DNA from: Nymphaea colorata | Lineage: Eukaryota > Streptophyta > Magnoliopsida > Nymphaeales > Nymphaeaceae | Assembly (NCBI RefSeq): GCF_008831285.2 | Contig: NW_022204996.1 | Coordinates: forward strand, 1 to 26,304 | Direction of reading: 5' to 3' | Length of the DNA stretch: 26,304 bases | Made by a program: the position numbers and the translations under genes | Notes under the pieces: generated by a model | What the model saw: only the letters and a program-made list of their open reading frames with translations | The model's database searches: none | Told to the model about the DNA's origin: nothing | Shown: in pieces, positions 1 through 10,600 of the stretch | Layout of the letters: each line of letters starts with the position of its first letter | Numbering within the stretch: position 1 is the stretch's first letter

Positions 1-1
1 A

Positions 2-169
2 TAGAGGAAGCGTGCTCTACTCGATTTAAAATTGGGCCACACCTCCCGCCAAGGAACTTAAAAAGGACAATAGGGTTCTTTTGTGGAGAAACTGGCTAGC
101 AAGTTGGGCCACAATTTGATCCCCGGACGAATCTACAGAGCTGAAGCCCTGAAGGCTTTCCAATAATGA
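2..169 (+). CDS. 3' end of an unidentified gene (partial)
   Basis: A reading frame enters from the left edge and runs to TGA at 167-169 when TAA/TAG are sense. The readable end contains the stretch SFVEKLASKLGHNLIPGR followed by IYRAEALKAFQ and a TAA codon. The composition (Lys, Leu, Gly, Ala) is protein-like, while the other frames close earlier (one at 141). The start lies outside the window. I do not recognise the family. The gap of about 226 bases to the next start fits a normal 3' end followed by a promoter. Confidence 0.5.
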
Positions 170-395
170 TTCCATTTTACCTATCAGCAATAAACCTATT
201 CCTATTGTCGCATTTAATCATAAGAGGCCTGTTTTATGAGCAATAAAAAGAAAGGAGAGATTTAATAAAATTCTAATGCTATGGGGCATGATTAATTGGG
301 GAAATATTGAGAAAAGTACTTCTAAATTGATTGATTTGATGATATTTTACATGTTATAATATTATGTAAAGTATGTGGATATACTATAAACTAAG

Positions 396-700
396 ATGGA
401 AGCTAGCCAAGGTAGTTGGTGATTTTAGTTCGATTGATATGCATGCTTTATAATCCATTTATGTGCTATAGCATACTCGCCTTCATTGCCACGTACTGTT
501 GCCCATGCTGCCCAACCAGCGAAAACTCTTTCTCCCTCAACAAGAAGATCATGGACGCAGCCTTCACAGGACAAGGAGGAAAAATCAAGCTCGACCCAGT
601 TCAACCTGTTTAGGCCCCATCCCAAGACCTGCAAATACCATCCCAAGACAAAACCAAACAGACAACAGACCTGCTGAAGTAACCCGCCCTGCCTGATTGA
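396..700 (+). CDS. Small Cys-rich protein, one 17-nt intron
   Basis: ATG at 396 opens exon 1 (396-411); a GTA...TAG intron at 412-428 must be removed because the unspliced frame hits TGA at once. Exon 2 (429-700) runs through two TAG/TAA sense codons to TGA at 698-700, giving 95 residues. The N-terminal half is hydrophobic (residues about 6-30) and ends in the cluster YCCPCCP, which looks like a membrane-associated or palmitoylated segment. The C-terminal half is polar and rich in Gln, Lys and Pro. Not recognised. The AT-rich stretch with TATAATATTATG at 355-366 is a plausible promoter. The coding call rests on the intron and the long TGA-free frame. Confidence 0.45.
412..428 (+). other. 17-nt intron
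   Basis: Begins GTAGTTGG and ends TTTTAG. Splicing joins CAA-G to TT and keeps the frame open; retention gives an immediate TGA. Confidence 0.5.
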
Positions 701-927
701 GTGATCTTCTTCAATAATTTTAAAGATTTTTCATGAAGCAGCATTTCTATTCTAGACTCTTCGTAACTTCATAACCATAATATCTCTTGCTAGTATTATT
801 TGAGTGTTTTATCATTTCCTCCACGGAGCTCGAAATATTCCACCTACGCGGCAAAGCCGTCGGGAGCAGTGCTTTGCTTATAGAATCCCAGCTTATTTTT
901 CATTTTATACCAGTCCGCATTTTATTC

Positions 928-2586
928 ATGTAATCAGGCACCAACCTGGCCTCAGCTTCATTCTCCCCCCAAATCATCGAACTCAAGCACAAGCTTATAC
1001 CACCATCGGTCCTCAGCTTCCCACAAGACCACCTCAACCACATAGACACAGAAAAACTCAGACCGAAGCAGAAGATTATGCAAACACCCGAATAATAACG
1101 ACGATAAAAGGAAAAGGCACTCTTGCGGTCAATAGAGTCAGCCGATGATCTTCAGATATTAAAGCAAAAGGAAAAGAAAGCCAAAGCGTTCATAGAGAGG
1201 GAGAGATATTTGCTGCCTCCCGTCAAAAACATCAGACGAATAATCAAAGCTGGCTCCTTAAAGTAAAAAGACGAGGAAATCGTTAATAGTTACGTCGAAA
1301 AGGATCTGGTCAACTTTATCACCCCTATCAAGAAACGACCAAACAAGGCTTATAACAGTGCAATAAAAATGGAATCGTAGCTTTAAGCCTTTCTGAAGAA
1401 AAGCAAGAGCAAAAAAAGAAGACTGATCTATTACAGACCATAGCAAGTTAGAAAAAATAGCTTAATCAGTGACGATGCTACAATTATACGAGATTCGAGT
1501 GCAAAGCATATGAGGTCGGAGCTAAAACTGGGTGTTTCAAAAGTTTTGCGAAAAAGGACTAAAACTTAGTTAAAGGATCACAAGACAACAGAATAGTTTG
1601 ACTTCTTTAAGCTAGAAACATGCTTCAATAAACCAGAATATGTCTTCTTCGACTGTATCTCATCGGTGAATAAGGGGATCACACCTAGAATCAGCGATGT
1701 ACCAGAGTGCTATCCATCCCACACAAGAAGATCTCAAAGAATTCTTGAACAAATACGAGCCGACCAACTAATAGATATAGATAAAGACTCTCCTGAAGAG
1801 CAATTTCTGCTCAGTATAGTTCAGCAAGACGAAGTTACGTGGGATAGATGAGCGGCAAGGTCAGGAGTGGGACTGGCATTCTTTTCACAAGGGATTACTA
1901 TTTCGAAGGACTCTGGAAGAATAACCACAAGATCAAAGGAGTGGAAATAACCAAAGATGGGATTTATAAGGGATCATATGGAACAATCGGAGAGAAGGAA
2001 ATGGAAGTATATGTGGGATAACGGCTAGCTGTATGTTGGGGAATGGCTGAAAGGCCATCAACACGGCGAGGGGCTTTGGATTAATCCAAGAGGATAAAGC
2101 TATAAAGGCGAGTGGAAGCATGGCAAAGTTGACGGCATCGGTACGCTCATCATTAAAAACACTCATAATATGAAATCAGGACGAAAGTACAAGGGAGCCT
2201 TCGTCAACAACAAACACATGGCTTCGGAAGATAAAGCTTCGTAAATGGCGACAGCTACGAGGGACTGTACAGAGATGACCAACCTGAAGGAAAGGGAATC
2301 TATACTTGGTCAAATGGATCAGTCTACGAAGGATAGTTTAGTTGCGGATGCGCATGGGGATGGGATCCTAAAAACTTCCTTTCATTTGACTTACAAAGGA
2401 TAATTCAGGGACGATTTCCCTGACGGAGAGTGTGAAATCATCCTGCCCAACGGAGATACATACTATGGGATGGTGAAGAATGGAATGAAGAATGGCAAAG
2501 GCACCTTACATATTCGCCACAGCAAGTAAACTTTTAATGGGTATTGGCAAAATGACTATTTCGTAAGTCATGACTCTAAAGAGTGA
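928..2586 (+). CDS. MORN-repeat protein with long basic N-terminal region
   Basis: The C-terminal half carries consecutive MORN repeats: YFEGLWKNN, YVGEWLKGHQHGEG, YKGEWKHGKVDGIG, YKGAFVNN..HGFG, YEGLYRDDQPEGKG, YEGXFSCGDAHGDG, YKGXFRDDFPDG and YYGMVKNGMKNGKG (X = TAA/TAG). MORN arrays bind membranes or scaffold cytoskeletal structures such as cilia and cortex. The N-terminal region (928-1851) is basic and helical and I do not recognise it. A 22-nt intron lies at 2007-2028. The N-terminal frame ends in a TGA that overlaps the ATG at 1848; one missing base there would fuse the two parts, as would the other losses seen here (one near 2216, two near 2346). With these the gene is 546 residues. 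An in-frame ATG at 733 is possible, but the sequence up to 928 looks non-coding. The alternative is two separate genes. Confidence 0.6.
2007..2028 (+). other. 22-nt intron in the MORN gene
   Basis: Starts GTATATGTGG and ends ACGGCTAG. Removal joins the frame ending KEME to the MORN repeat LYVGEWLKG; retention shifts the frame. Confidence 0.7.
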
Positions 2587-2704
2587 GTATTCTATTGGAA
2601 AAGTTGGTGATTAATGATTAAATTATATTATTTTCCAAATTTACGTAGTTGCTAGATAATCCAGGGGTTATCTCATTGATCTACGATAGAAGTTAACGTG
2701 TGAT

Positions 2705-2716
2705 TATAATATTAAA
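2705..2716 (+). promoter_or_regulatory. AT box directly upstream of the PDI start
   Basis: TATAATATTAAA abuts the ATG at 2717. The same kind of box precedes several other start codons in the window. Confidence 0.4.
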
Positions 2717-4737
2717 ATGATCAAATATCTTTTGGTCGGCCTTCTCATCGCGCTTGCCTCCTCAGCAGTCCCCAGCCTTACTGGTGCCAACTTTGCCTAA
2801 TACTTACAGCAAAACCCACTTGTCTTCGTCAAGTTCTTCTCTCCTCGCTGCGGACACTGCATTCAAATGGCTCCTGAGTATGAACTCCTCCACCAACAAT
2901 CCGAAGGAAAGGAGTATAAAATAGTCTAGGTTGATTGCACCAAGCATAATCCTCTCTGCTTGCAGCAAGACATCAAGGGATACCCCACTCTTAAATTATT
3001 CGCCTATGGCACACCATTCAATTACGACTCCGAAAGAACTGCTGCAGCCATATCCGCATGGATCGACCAGCTACCAGTTCCTCCCTGGTCTTGCTGGACC
3101 CAGAAGAAGCCAAAGCCAAGATCGGAGCTGAATCGTTTGTCCTTGTAGCGGACAGAGCGAAGCGACCAAAAAGTTATCGCAATTACTAGTGGGCTTGCAG
3201 TATTGACGTAGGCACTACGGACTGAAATCCTCCACTAATTCATCAGATACTACGAGGCAGGACGCGACTCATTCTAATAATACACCAGGGATAACGGTTT
3301 CCCACAATCCCTCGTGAGGTGGGTCTTCCAAGCATCCAGGCCAGCTGTACTGGAAGCATCCGATAAAGTTCTAAGCTACATTAGAGGCCAGGAGGACTTC
3401 GCAAATCTCTTCATTCTCGCTGACCAAGGAGACGAATTGGGAAAGCAAGCAGCTGAGCCATTCAAAAACTGGTGCAGTGCAAACCAGGATCAAATTTTAT
3501 GCATCCATGCTTCAAAGTCCAGCGAAGGATATGACGAGTCAAATAAATCTTGCAGAGCTCTGATGACGCTACCACTCTCACCATCGTCAATAGCGGCTTC
3601 AGCATGGATACACCTTCCCCCACAGCACTGTCACAGGTATAGAATTAAGTATTTAGCTTAAAACCTTCAGCAATTCTTCGAGGATGCCAAGGCTGATAAA
3701 TTGAGCAGATCAATAGACGCAAACAAAGAGATTAGAGAAAGAATTAAATACCAAGCGTCGTCAAGCTGAACTCACAGACATTCAACAAGACAATCTCCGA
3801 AAATGACTTTGTCTTTGTTGAGTTCTACCGCCTACTTGCGGACATTGTGTTAAATTCGCAGAAGACTACGAGAAAGTAGGAGCCCACTTCAAGCAAGCAG
3901 GCTCAAAGGTTGTGATTGCTGCAGTCGATGCCAGTGACGAAGATGACTTGCTGACTCCCAAGGAGTGCATTCCTATCCCACCTTCAAGCTCTTCATAAGA
4001 GGGGAACCCATCAAATACACTGGAAAGAGGGAGGCTGCCAGCATGATCACCTTCAATAACGAAGTATCTAATGCTCTGCTTCTCGTCTCGCCAAAGAAAA
4101 AGATATTCCCAAGCCGTTTGTTGCTGTTACAGGAATCGCTTCCTCCAGTCCTCTCCATTCCCTTCCAGCTCTATTCTCAAGCCATCCCATCTACCACATC
4201 ACAGGAGAATCTTCATTCTCCGTTGAATTCCACACCGAAGACAAGGTTAAAACTTACAGCGGAAGCCAGAAGCTCGAGGAAGTTGTTCAGTGGCTAGATC
4301 ATGTCTCATCACCTGTATTGATCAGCATGGGAGAGACAGTCCCCAGTAAAAAATTGGAAAAAGCTATTGCCAACAAAATTCCAATCTTGGTTGTTTTGAA
4401 TAAGCATGAACGAGCTGCTGCTGCCCCCTGCTCTCTAGTTCTTAACTATTATTGCTAAAACGAAGTTAAGTTCGCCTGCGGGTATGTGCACAGTGATGAG
4501 CCAGACTACAAAGACCTGCTCGAGTGGACTGGTGATAAGGACAAAGAAGCAAACAGACTGTATTGGATCAAAACCGACACTCTTTCAAAGTTCCTATACC
4601 CTGGCAATCCAAACGAAATCACAAAGGAAAGTTTGGATGCCTTCGTGGCTGATGCTCAAGCTGAAAGGCTTCCTACGTACGACGGTGAGGAAACTGAATA
4701 GGCAGAGTCAGCTAGTTCTGAAATTTAAGAACTTTGA
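2717..4737 (+). CDS. Protein disulfide-isomerase, a-b-b'-a-b-b' type
   Basis: Catalyses disulfide formation and isomerisation in the ER. Residues 1-17 form a signal peptide ([17 protein letters not shown]). The first thioredoxin domain has CGHC at 2849-2860, followed by YPTLKLF; the second has CGHC at 3837-3848, followed by YPTFKLF. Each active domain is followed by two inactive b-like segments, and both halves end in a similar linker ([10 protein letters not shown] and [11 protein letters not shown]), suggesting duplication of an a-b-b' unit. A 20-nt intron lies at 3637-3656. Homology moves through the frames nine times, always by one missing base (near 3072, 3160, 3235, 3560, 3614, 3745, 3832, 3968 and 4070); with these restored the protein is 669 residues, longer than the usual a-b-b'-a' of about 500. 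The end is rich in Glu and lacks a clear KDEL. Both catalytic sites are intact, so I favour sequencing errors over decay. Confidence 0.85.
3637..3656 (+). other. 20-nt intron in the PDI gene
   Basis: Starts GTATAGAATT and ends ATTTAG. Splicing links STVT-A to the linker helix [14 protein letters not shown]. Confidence 0.65.
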
Positions 4738-4792
4738 TTACATTTAAATGCTAAAATTCTTGAATAAGTATGATGCATATTGATTCAAGAAA

Positions 4793-5384
4793 TCATTTGA
4801 CCACTTCAGGCTCAACTGCGTTGGGTAAGGAATCCCTGTAAGCAATAACTGCTTCGGAATTCGATGATGCTTCGGAAGCTGGAGGCTTGGATTGAAGCTT
4901 TGGCTCTTTTGGTGAGTTTTAAGGCTCAGATGATGGATTGAAGACTGCTGAAACTTTTACTGGAGGCTGTTAAGGACCGTTTCTTCCGGTGAAAGCAGAT
5001 GCGGGGTCAGCGATTGCTTGGATCTTCTGTCCATTGGGTAAGGTCTAGGTGTATGTATATCCATTTTCATAGAGATTTCCCTTGAGATTCTTATATACGA
5101 CGATGTCCCACTGCTTCTTTCCGTCAGCTGATTGGTAGACATAGCGATAGTTAAAGCCAGCGACACCTGCCTGGAAGCAGAAATAAGCTTTGCATCCTTA
5201 AAATCTGTATGCTGCCACGGATATACTTATCGACTTCCTTGGCATCATCTGAGAGGTTATCGATATTAAGAGAATTGTATCCTCCGACAATCAAATCTCT
5301 TCCTGGCTCTGCGTGGTGACTGACTCTGAGGCAGTTGGTATTGACGATAAGGAGAAGAAGGAGTGCTGAGATAGCTATTCTCAT
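4793..5384 (-). CDS. Secreted cystatin-like cysteine protease inhibitor
   Basis: Residues 1-19 (MRIAISALLLLLIVNTNCL) are a signal peptide. The mature part has the N-terminal GG of cystatins in LIVGGYNSL, a helix (NLSDDAKEVDKYI), then VAGFNYRYVY, matching the first binding hairpin and its following strand (VAGTNY in stefins), and VVYKNLKGN..ENGYTY, matching the region before the second hairpin. The hairpin reads QAGVAG rather than QxVxG, so the conserved Gln is displaced. After the domain comes a tail of about 75 residues rich in Pro, Ser and Glu. Joining the two frames needs either a 22-nt intron (5197-5218, GTGGCA...TTTAAG) or a one-base loss; with the intron it is 189 residues. It would inhibit papain-type proteases in the secretory route or outside the cell. 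It converges on the PDI gene with a 55-base gap. Confidence 0.65.
5197..5218 (-). other. Possible 22-nt intron in the cystatin-like gene
   Basis: GT...AG, 22 nt, restores the frame between KYIR and CKAYFCFQ. Its 5' end (GTGGCA) departs from the GTA start of the other introns, so a single-base loss is an alternative. Confidence 0.35.
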
Positions 5385-5385
5385 G

Positions 5386-5400
5386 ATTTAAATAATTATA
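5386..5400 (-). promoter_or_regulatory. AT box upstream of the cystatin-like start
   Basis: On the minus strand the sequence reads TATAATTATTTAAAT and ends one base before the ATG at 5384. It is nearly the same as the boxes before 18885 and 26172. Confidence 0.45.
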
Positions 5401-5723
5401 TCTTGTATATACACTATGTTCAGTAAAACATCAGGAAGCTATAAACAGTTACTCAATTTGAATTCTTATTAAAAGGCTTGAACAACCAGACGGATAAAAG
5501 CCATGTTAGAGTTTATAATTTATCGAAGATTTTTAATAATAACATATACCTATTCAAGCCTTTAAGTGGTTTGAATTTTTCTCTCGATGTGCAAAGGGTC
5601 ATATTATACTCTATGATGATAGGGGATTCACATTTATTTAAAACGTTTAAATTTGAAAAAAATAAGTCTAGATGGTTTGCCAAATTAAAATGGAAGTGGG
5701 GACGGTTAGACTATCAAATTTAA
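5401..5723 (+). other. Divergent intergenic region
   Basis: This AT-rich stretch separates the cystatin-like gene (minus) from the first membrane paralogue (plus). A TGA-free frame from 5478 runs into the downstream gene, but its content (many Phe, Lys, Asn) does not match the second paralogue, whose N-terminus aligns with a start at 5724. AAATTTAA directly precedes that ATG. I see no RNA gene. Confidence 0.4.
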
Positions 5724-7484
5724 ATGATGGAAGGCACTACCATCCATATCAGACCGAAAGAGAATCGGGTATAGTAGAATAGAACGGATCAATAGGAGGT
5801 GAGAGCGACAGCTAATCCTCTCAGTGGGCAAAAGAAAGATTACCAGAATCCTGAAGGTGTGGTTGAAGAGCAGAAAGAGGACAAAAATACTAGGAGTATC
5901 CTTCAGTTGTGGAGATAGTTGACCAACCTGAAGAAGGGAATGATCATAGGAGGAGTTGTGTTGTTGCTGATCCTGATTGCAATCACCATTCTCTTGATCG
6001 TTGCCCTCAGCATGAAGCCTAAATATATCGTCAAGAAGACTGTTGACCTGCCCTTGCCAAAAACCAATTAACGCTTGCAGACCTATGATGTTCAGGCCTC
6101 AAAGGACAGCTTAATAGCTCCAAAGAAGAATGCTTCTTTTGCTGTTAACATAGTCGCACCGAAACCAAAGGCAAGAATGCTTCAAGAAGCAGGAAAGGCA
6201 GGTGATTCTTAGGAGCTAGCTGCTGTTACGCTTGAGTTCAATTACCCAAAATAGGGTATAACCATCTTTGCTACAAGCGCACAGGATATCAGCGTCGAAG
6301 TTAACTATGACCTAATGATAGGCTCATACGCTGAAAAACGTCTCCTTTTCGTTGCTGAAATGGCAGCAGCACTCAGAAACTTGCAGGAGGCTTCTCCTTA
6401 AGAAAATGCGCTCACTTTTGATGACTCTGCATCCATCATCCTCGATGCTGAAAAAAGCTTGCTTCGAGCAGTCGCAGGCGCAAACTCACTAGACCCCTCT
6501 TAGCTTGAGCTCGAGTACACCGAGACAATTAACATCTTACGAGCAGATGATGGAATCTATGACCCTGAAACATAAGCCAAAAGCTCACGACTTTTGAAGG
6601 CCATGAGTAACTTAAGAGGCCTCCAGCAGTGGGAGCCAGTCTTTGACGAAATAAACAATGCAGTCCTTGTCCCTAAGATTCAATAAGTTCAATCGGTTAT
6701 TTCTGAGTTCGTCACTACTGACGCAATTTCGGATACTCCGGAACTTGCTTCAGTCCTCAGAAAAAGCAATTTTAACCCTGAGGTCTAAATACAAATCATC
6801 TCGGAAGAATAGGTACCAGTTGCATCAAGATTACTCCAAGATTCAGCATAAACTGCGCCAAGTACACCCACCACACCAGCTACACCAACTACGCCCACAA
6901 CCACTACACCCACGACACCAGCTACACCTAGTTAATCAGGTAGTTCTAGCACAAATCCCCCTAACAATAATCCACCTAAAAAAAAATAAAAAAAGAAATA
7001 TTCTCAATCCATCAAGCCTCGCAAATAAAGAGCAGATCCTAGCCAACCAAAAAAATCCAAAAACGTTACATCGATTGCCATTGAGGGCAGCAAAGTTTGC
7101 AGTGGGCCATTAAGTAAGAAAAAATGCAAATCATCAGTCCTGAACGAGAATACTTCACCCTATCAAATCAGAGTTAGCAAAACCAGAAAGAATCAATCAA
7201 GAAAGAAGGAATTATAATGTTAAGTTCAGAAATAGAAAAAGACCGCTCCCAAGCCCAGCTCCCCCTGCCCATCCAAAAACAATTTGAATACTGAGCCGGA
7301 AAAAAAGAAAGAAACTCCCACCCCGCCTCCGCCTCCTGCTCCTGCACAAGCAAAACTTCCACCGGATGTAATTTCCCCCAAAGCTCCTTCATCCAATCCA
7401 GCCCCACCAGCACAATCTACACAATAATCAACTCCTGCGGCTGCATCATACTCCTATTAGAGCCTATATCCAGCTAATCCTTGA
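5724..7484 (+). CDS. Single-pass membrane protein, paralogue 1 of a tandem pair
   Basis: A continuous 586-residue frame with no break, with many TAA/TAG codons, ending in TGA at 7482-7484. Layout: polar N-terminus (1-70), KKGM then a transmembrane helix (residues about 73-97, GGVVLLLILIAITILLIVAL), a conserved folded part (about 100-370, with EFNYPKXGI, SSRLLKAMSNLRGLQ and FDEI), a Thr-Pro tract (TPTTPATPTTPTTTTPTTP), a Lys-rich segment with two cysteines (KVCSGPLSKKKC..SPY..RVSK) and a Pro/Ala-rich tail. The topology suggests a type II protein with a large outside domain, possibly anchored at the cell surface or in a vesicle. It aligns over its length with the gene at 7606, so the pair arose by tandem duplication. 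I do not recognise the family. The start is set by alignment with that paralogue. Confidence 0.75.
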
Positions 7485-7590
7485 TTATTCTCGAAGTTTA
7501 TTTTTTTGATTTTTGTTTATACAAATATTTCTAAATTAAGTCTAGCATAGCAGATTTACAATTTATATCAAAATCAAGGCAGTTAGGATC

Positions 7591-7605
7591 TATAATTTTT
7601 AAATT
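7591..7605 (+). promoter_or_regulatory. AT box upstream of paralogue 2
   Basis: TATAATTTTTAAATT abuts the ATG at 7606, the same type of box as at 2705 and 5386. Confidence 0.4.
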
Positions 7606-10600
7606 ATGAGTCACGAGGCTTCAAACAACTAGCTTCAGCCGAAGGCCGCCAAGCAGGCCTTGAAAACCAATGTGGCAGATGATAAAATACAGATTGGGAC
7701 AAATGATCCTTTAAAAGGTCAAAAATAACAGAATAAGGACACTCAAAACCCAGAGCCCAACTGTGTGGTTGAAGACAAGAAGGAGGAGAAGACAACAAGA
7801 AGCGTAACACAACTGTGGAGTGAGCTCACCAGCCTTAAGAAGGGAATGCTAATTGGTGGCACTATCCTTTTCCTTATCCTCATTTCAATCACAGTCCTGC
7901 TCATCGTTTCCCTCACCATGAAGCAAACGATTGTCTTTAAGAAAACCGCTGACTTGCCTATGCCTGCTACTAATGAGCGTGTTCAAATTTATGAAGTTCA
8001 AGCATCTAAGGATAGCCTCACGTCTCCGAAAAAAAACTCATCTTTTTCAATGACCACAGTCACCCAGAATACAAAGTCAAGGCTGATGCAGTAAGGAGGA
8101 GGAGATGGCTCTTAGGATGTAACTGCTGTTTTCTTGGAATTCAATTACCCTAGATAGGGTATAACTCTCCTTGCCACCAGTCCTTATGATATCACCGTCC
8201 ACGTTAACTACGAGGCTATGGTTTCTTCAATCGCCGACCGCCGTCTTCTTTTAGCGACTGAAATGACAGCATCACTCAGAAAACTGCAGGAGGCAGAACC
8301 TTCTCAAGAAGTAAGCACAGTTGAAGAGCCTTCAACTGTAGCTGGTAATGCCCTCCCTTCCGAAGACCCTACAGCTGCTATATTCCGTGAAGTGTAATTA
8401 AGCATTCTACGGGCTGTTGCCTCAGCTACTTCAATCGATGTCGGTGATCTCTAAATCCGTACTTCTGAAACAGCGGTAGTCTTGCAAGAGGGCAATGATT
8501 ATGTCTTTGATAATCAAGGTCAAAGCTCAAGATTACTGACTTCACTTGGCCGTTTGAGAGGTCTTCAATAATTGGAAGGAGCTTTTGATGAAATTACTTC
8601 AAGTATTATCATACCTAAAATCGAAGAAACACTAGATTTGCTAAAGCAATACTTTGCAGATCCTTAAGCTTTGGCAGCATCCATTGATGACCCTGAAATA
8701 AAGGCTCAACTTTAGAACAGTAACTTTGCTCCCAATGTCTATATCAATGTCGAAAATAATTAAAAAAGCCAAACAGATACTCGATTGCTACAACAGCGCG
8801 GCGGTGGTGGTGCTTCACATAGGCCTCAACAGCCAGCATATAACCCACCTCCTCAACCAAGATATAACCCACCACCTCAGCCAAGACCCCAACCAACTCC
8901 TCAGCCAAGATATAACCCACCACCTCAGCCAAGACCCCAACCAACTCCTCAGCCAAGACCCCAACCAACTCCTCAGCCACGGCCACAGCCAAAACCACAG
9001 CCACCCCAGCCAAGACCACAGCCACCACAACCAAAACCAAAACCACAGCCACCCCAGCCAAAACCACAGCCACCCCAGCCAAAACCAAAACCACAGCCAC
9101 CACAACCAAAACCACAGCCACAGCCACCACAACCAAAACCACAACCTCCTAAACCCGTTTGGCCAAAACCTCCTAAGCCTGTTTAGCCAAAACCACCTAA
9201 GCCCGTTGAGCCAAAACCTCCTAAGCCTGCTGAACCAAAGCCACCTAAGCCCGTTGAGCCAAAACCTCCTAAGCCTGCTGAACCAAAGCCACCTAAGCCC
9301 GTTGAGCCAAAACCTCCTAAGCCTGCTGAACCAAAGCCACCTAAGCCGGCTGAACCAAAACCTCCTAAGCCCGTTTAGCCAAAGCCTAATGGTTAAGATA
9401 AAAGTACACCTATACCAGGACCAAAGCCGATTAAAGATGATTGTGAGGGATCCCCACCAATTAATCCAATCATCAGAAACAACAATCAGCCTGGATCAAA
9501 GATTCCAAAAGTGAAGTCGATTAGTCCATAGGCTTATGAAGCTGCTACTTTGTGCGTTGGGCCGGCTGACAAGAGATAATGCAGTGTCAGTTTACTCAAA
9601 AGCTCATCATCACCCTATCTTGTCAGTAAGGCAAGCGCACCTAAGATAACTAATACTAGATTGACAGTATCCCCCATAGCTTGCCCTATCAAGCCTAAGC
9701 CAAAGCCATCAGACTCAACCACTATAAAACCACCTTCTAAATAGAATAACGCAACTACTCCAAAGCCAGGGCCTACTAAGAAGCCCAACGCAACTAATAC
9801 AAAGCCAGGACCTATCAAGAAGCCTAACACGACCAATCCAAAACCACCCAATAAGCCAAACAAGACTGACTCAGAGCAGAAGCACAAGCCTAATAAAACT
9901 GACTCTAAGCCAAATCTTAATAAAAATGAATCAGAGCATAAACCAAAGCATAATAAAACTGAGTTTTAGCCTAAATAAGCTAATAAATCCAATCCAATCA
10001 ATAATGAGAAGGAAAAGAGTCCCAATACAAACCCAAAACTTTAGCCTTAAAAGACACAGCCACAACAGAATTAAGATTTCTTTAATCAAAATGCGGGATT
10101 TTAACCCACTCAGCCACCTCCCAATCCACCTCCCAGCTAGCCTGTACCCACTATACCATATGATCCTATCCCGATGTTCAGGATCAGGTAATACTGACAC
10201 CCTAGCAATAAATACCATATTAGCCTCTTCCAAGCAATCCGGGTCCGTATAATCCTCCAATTAATCCTCCTCCTACACCCCAACCCCACAATAAACACCT
10301 GCTTATCCTCCAGTTATACCAGATCCAGTCATTCCATATCCAGATTCTATAGATACAAGTCCTACTGTACCACTACCACCTAATGATCCACCAGCCCTTC
10401 CCACCCCAGTAGATAAGACTCCTCCCTCCTCAGTAGATAATACTCCTCCAAAGGAGGCAGCTCCTAAAAACTAAAGCTCGAAGCCGAAAAATCCTAAAAA
10501 TGAGAGCTCAAAGTCTGAAACTTCTGACAAATCATCTTAGGAGTAGCCAGCTGAAGATATTCAATAGTAGGAGAATGAATAATCTGGCAAAGGTAATGAT

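Noticed and set aside
733-927. Upstream ATG at 733 for the MORN gene
   Set aside because: In frame, but the encoded segment is hydrophobic and irregular without protein-like character; ATG 928 gives a more credible start.
2717-4737. PDI as a pseudogene
   Set aside because: All shifts are single-base losses, no premature TGA is needed to explain the data, and both CGHC sites, domain order and intron are preserved.
5478-5723. N-terminal extension of paralogue 1
   Set aside because: Open and in frame, but paralogue 2 has no counterpart and its N-terminus lines up with ATG 5724.
6658-7113. 151-residue frame inside paralogue 1
   Set aside because: It lies in a different frame from the continuous 586-residue gene and is open only because of the Thr/Pro and Lys-rich composition.
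8820-9400. CRISPR-like array
   Set aside because: The units are contiguous, degenerate and in frame with coding sequence, without spacers; and this is a eukaryotic chromosome.
8726-9514. Long frame rich in His, Ser, Gln and Asn across the Pro repeat
   Set aside because: It is an alternative frame of the repeat; the frame of the paralogue gene (7606) continues through the same bases with conserved flanks. The same holds for the minus-strand frames at 8744-9142 and 8815-9144.
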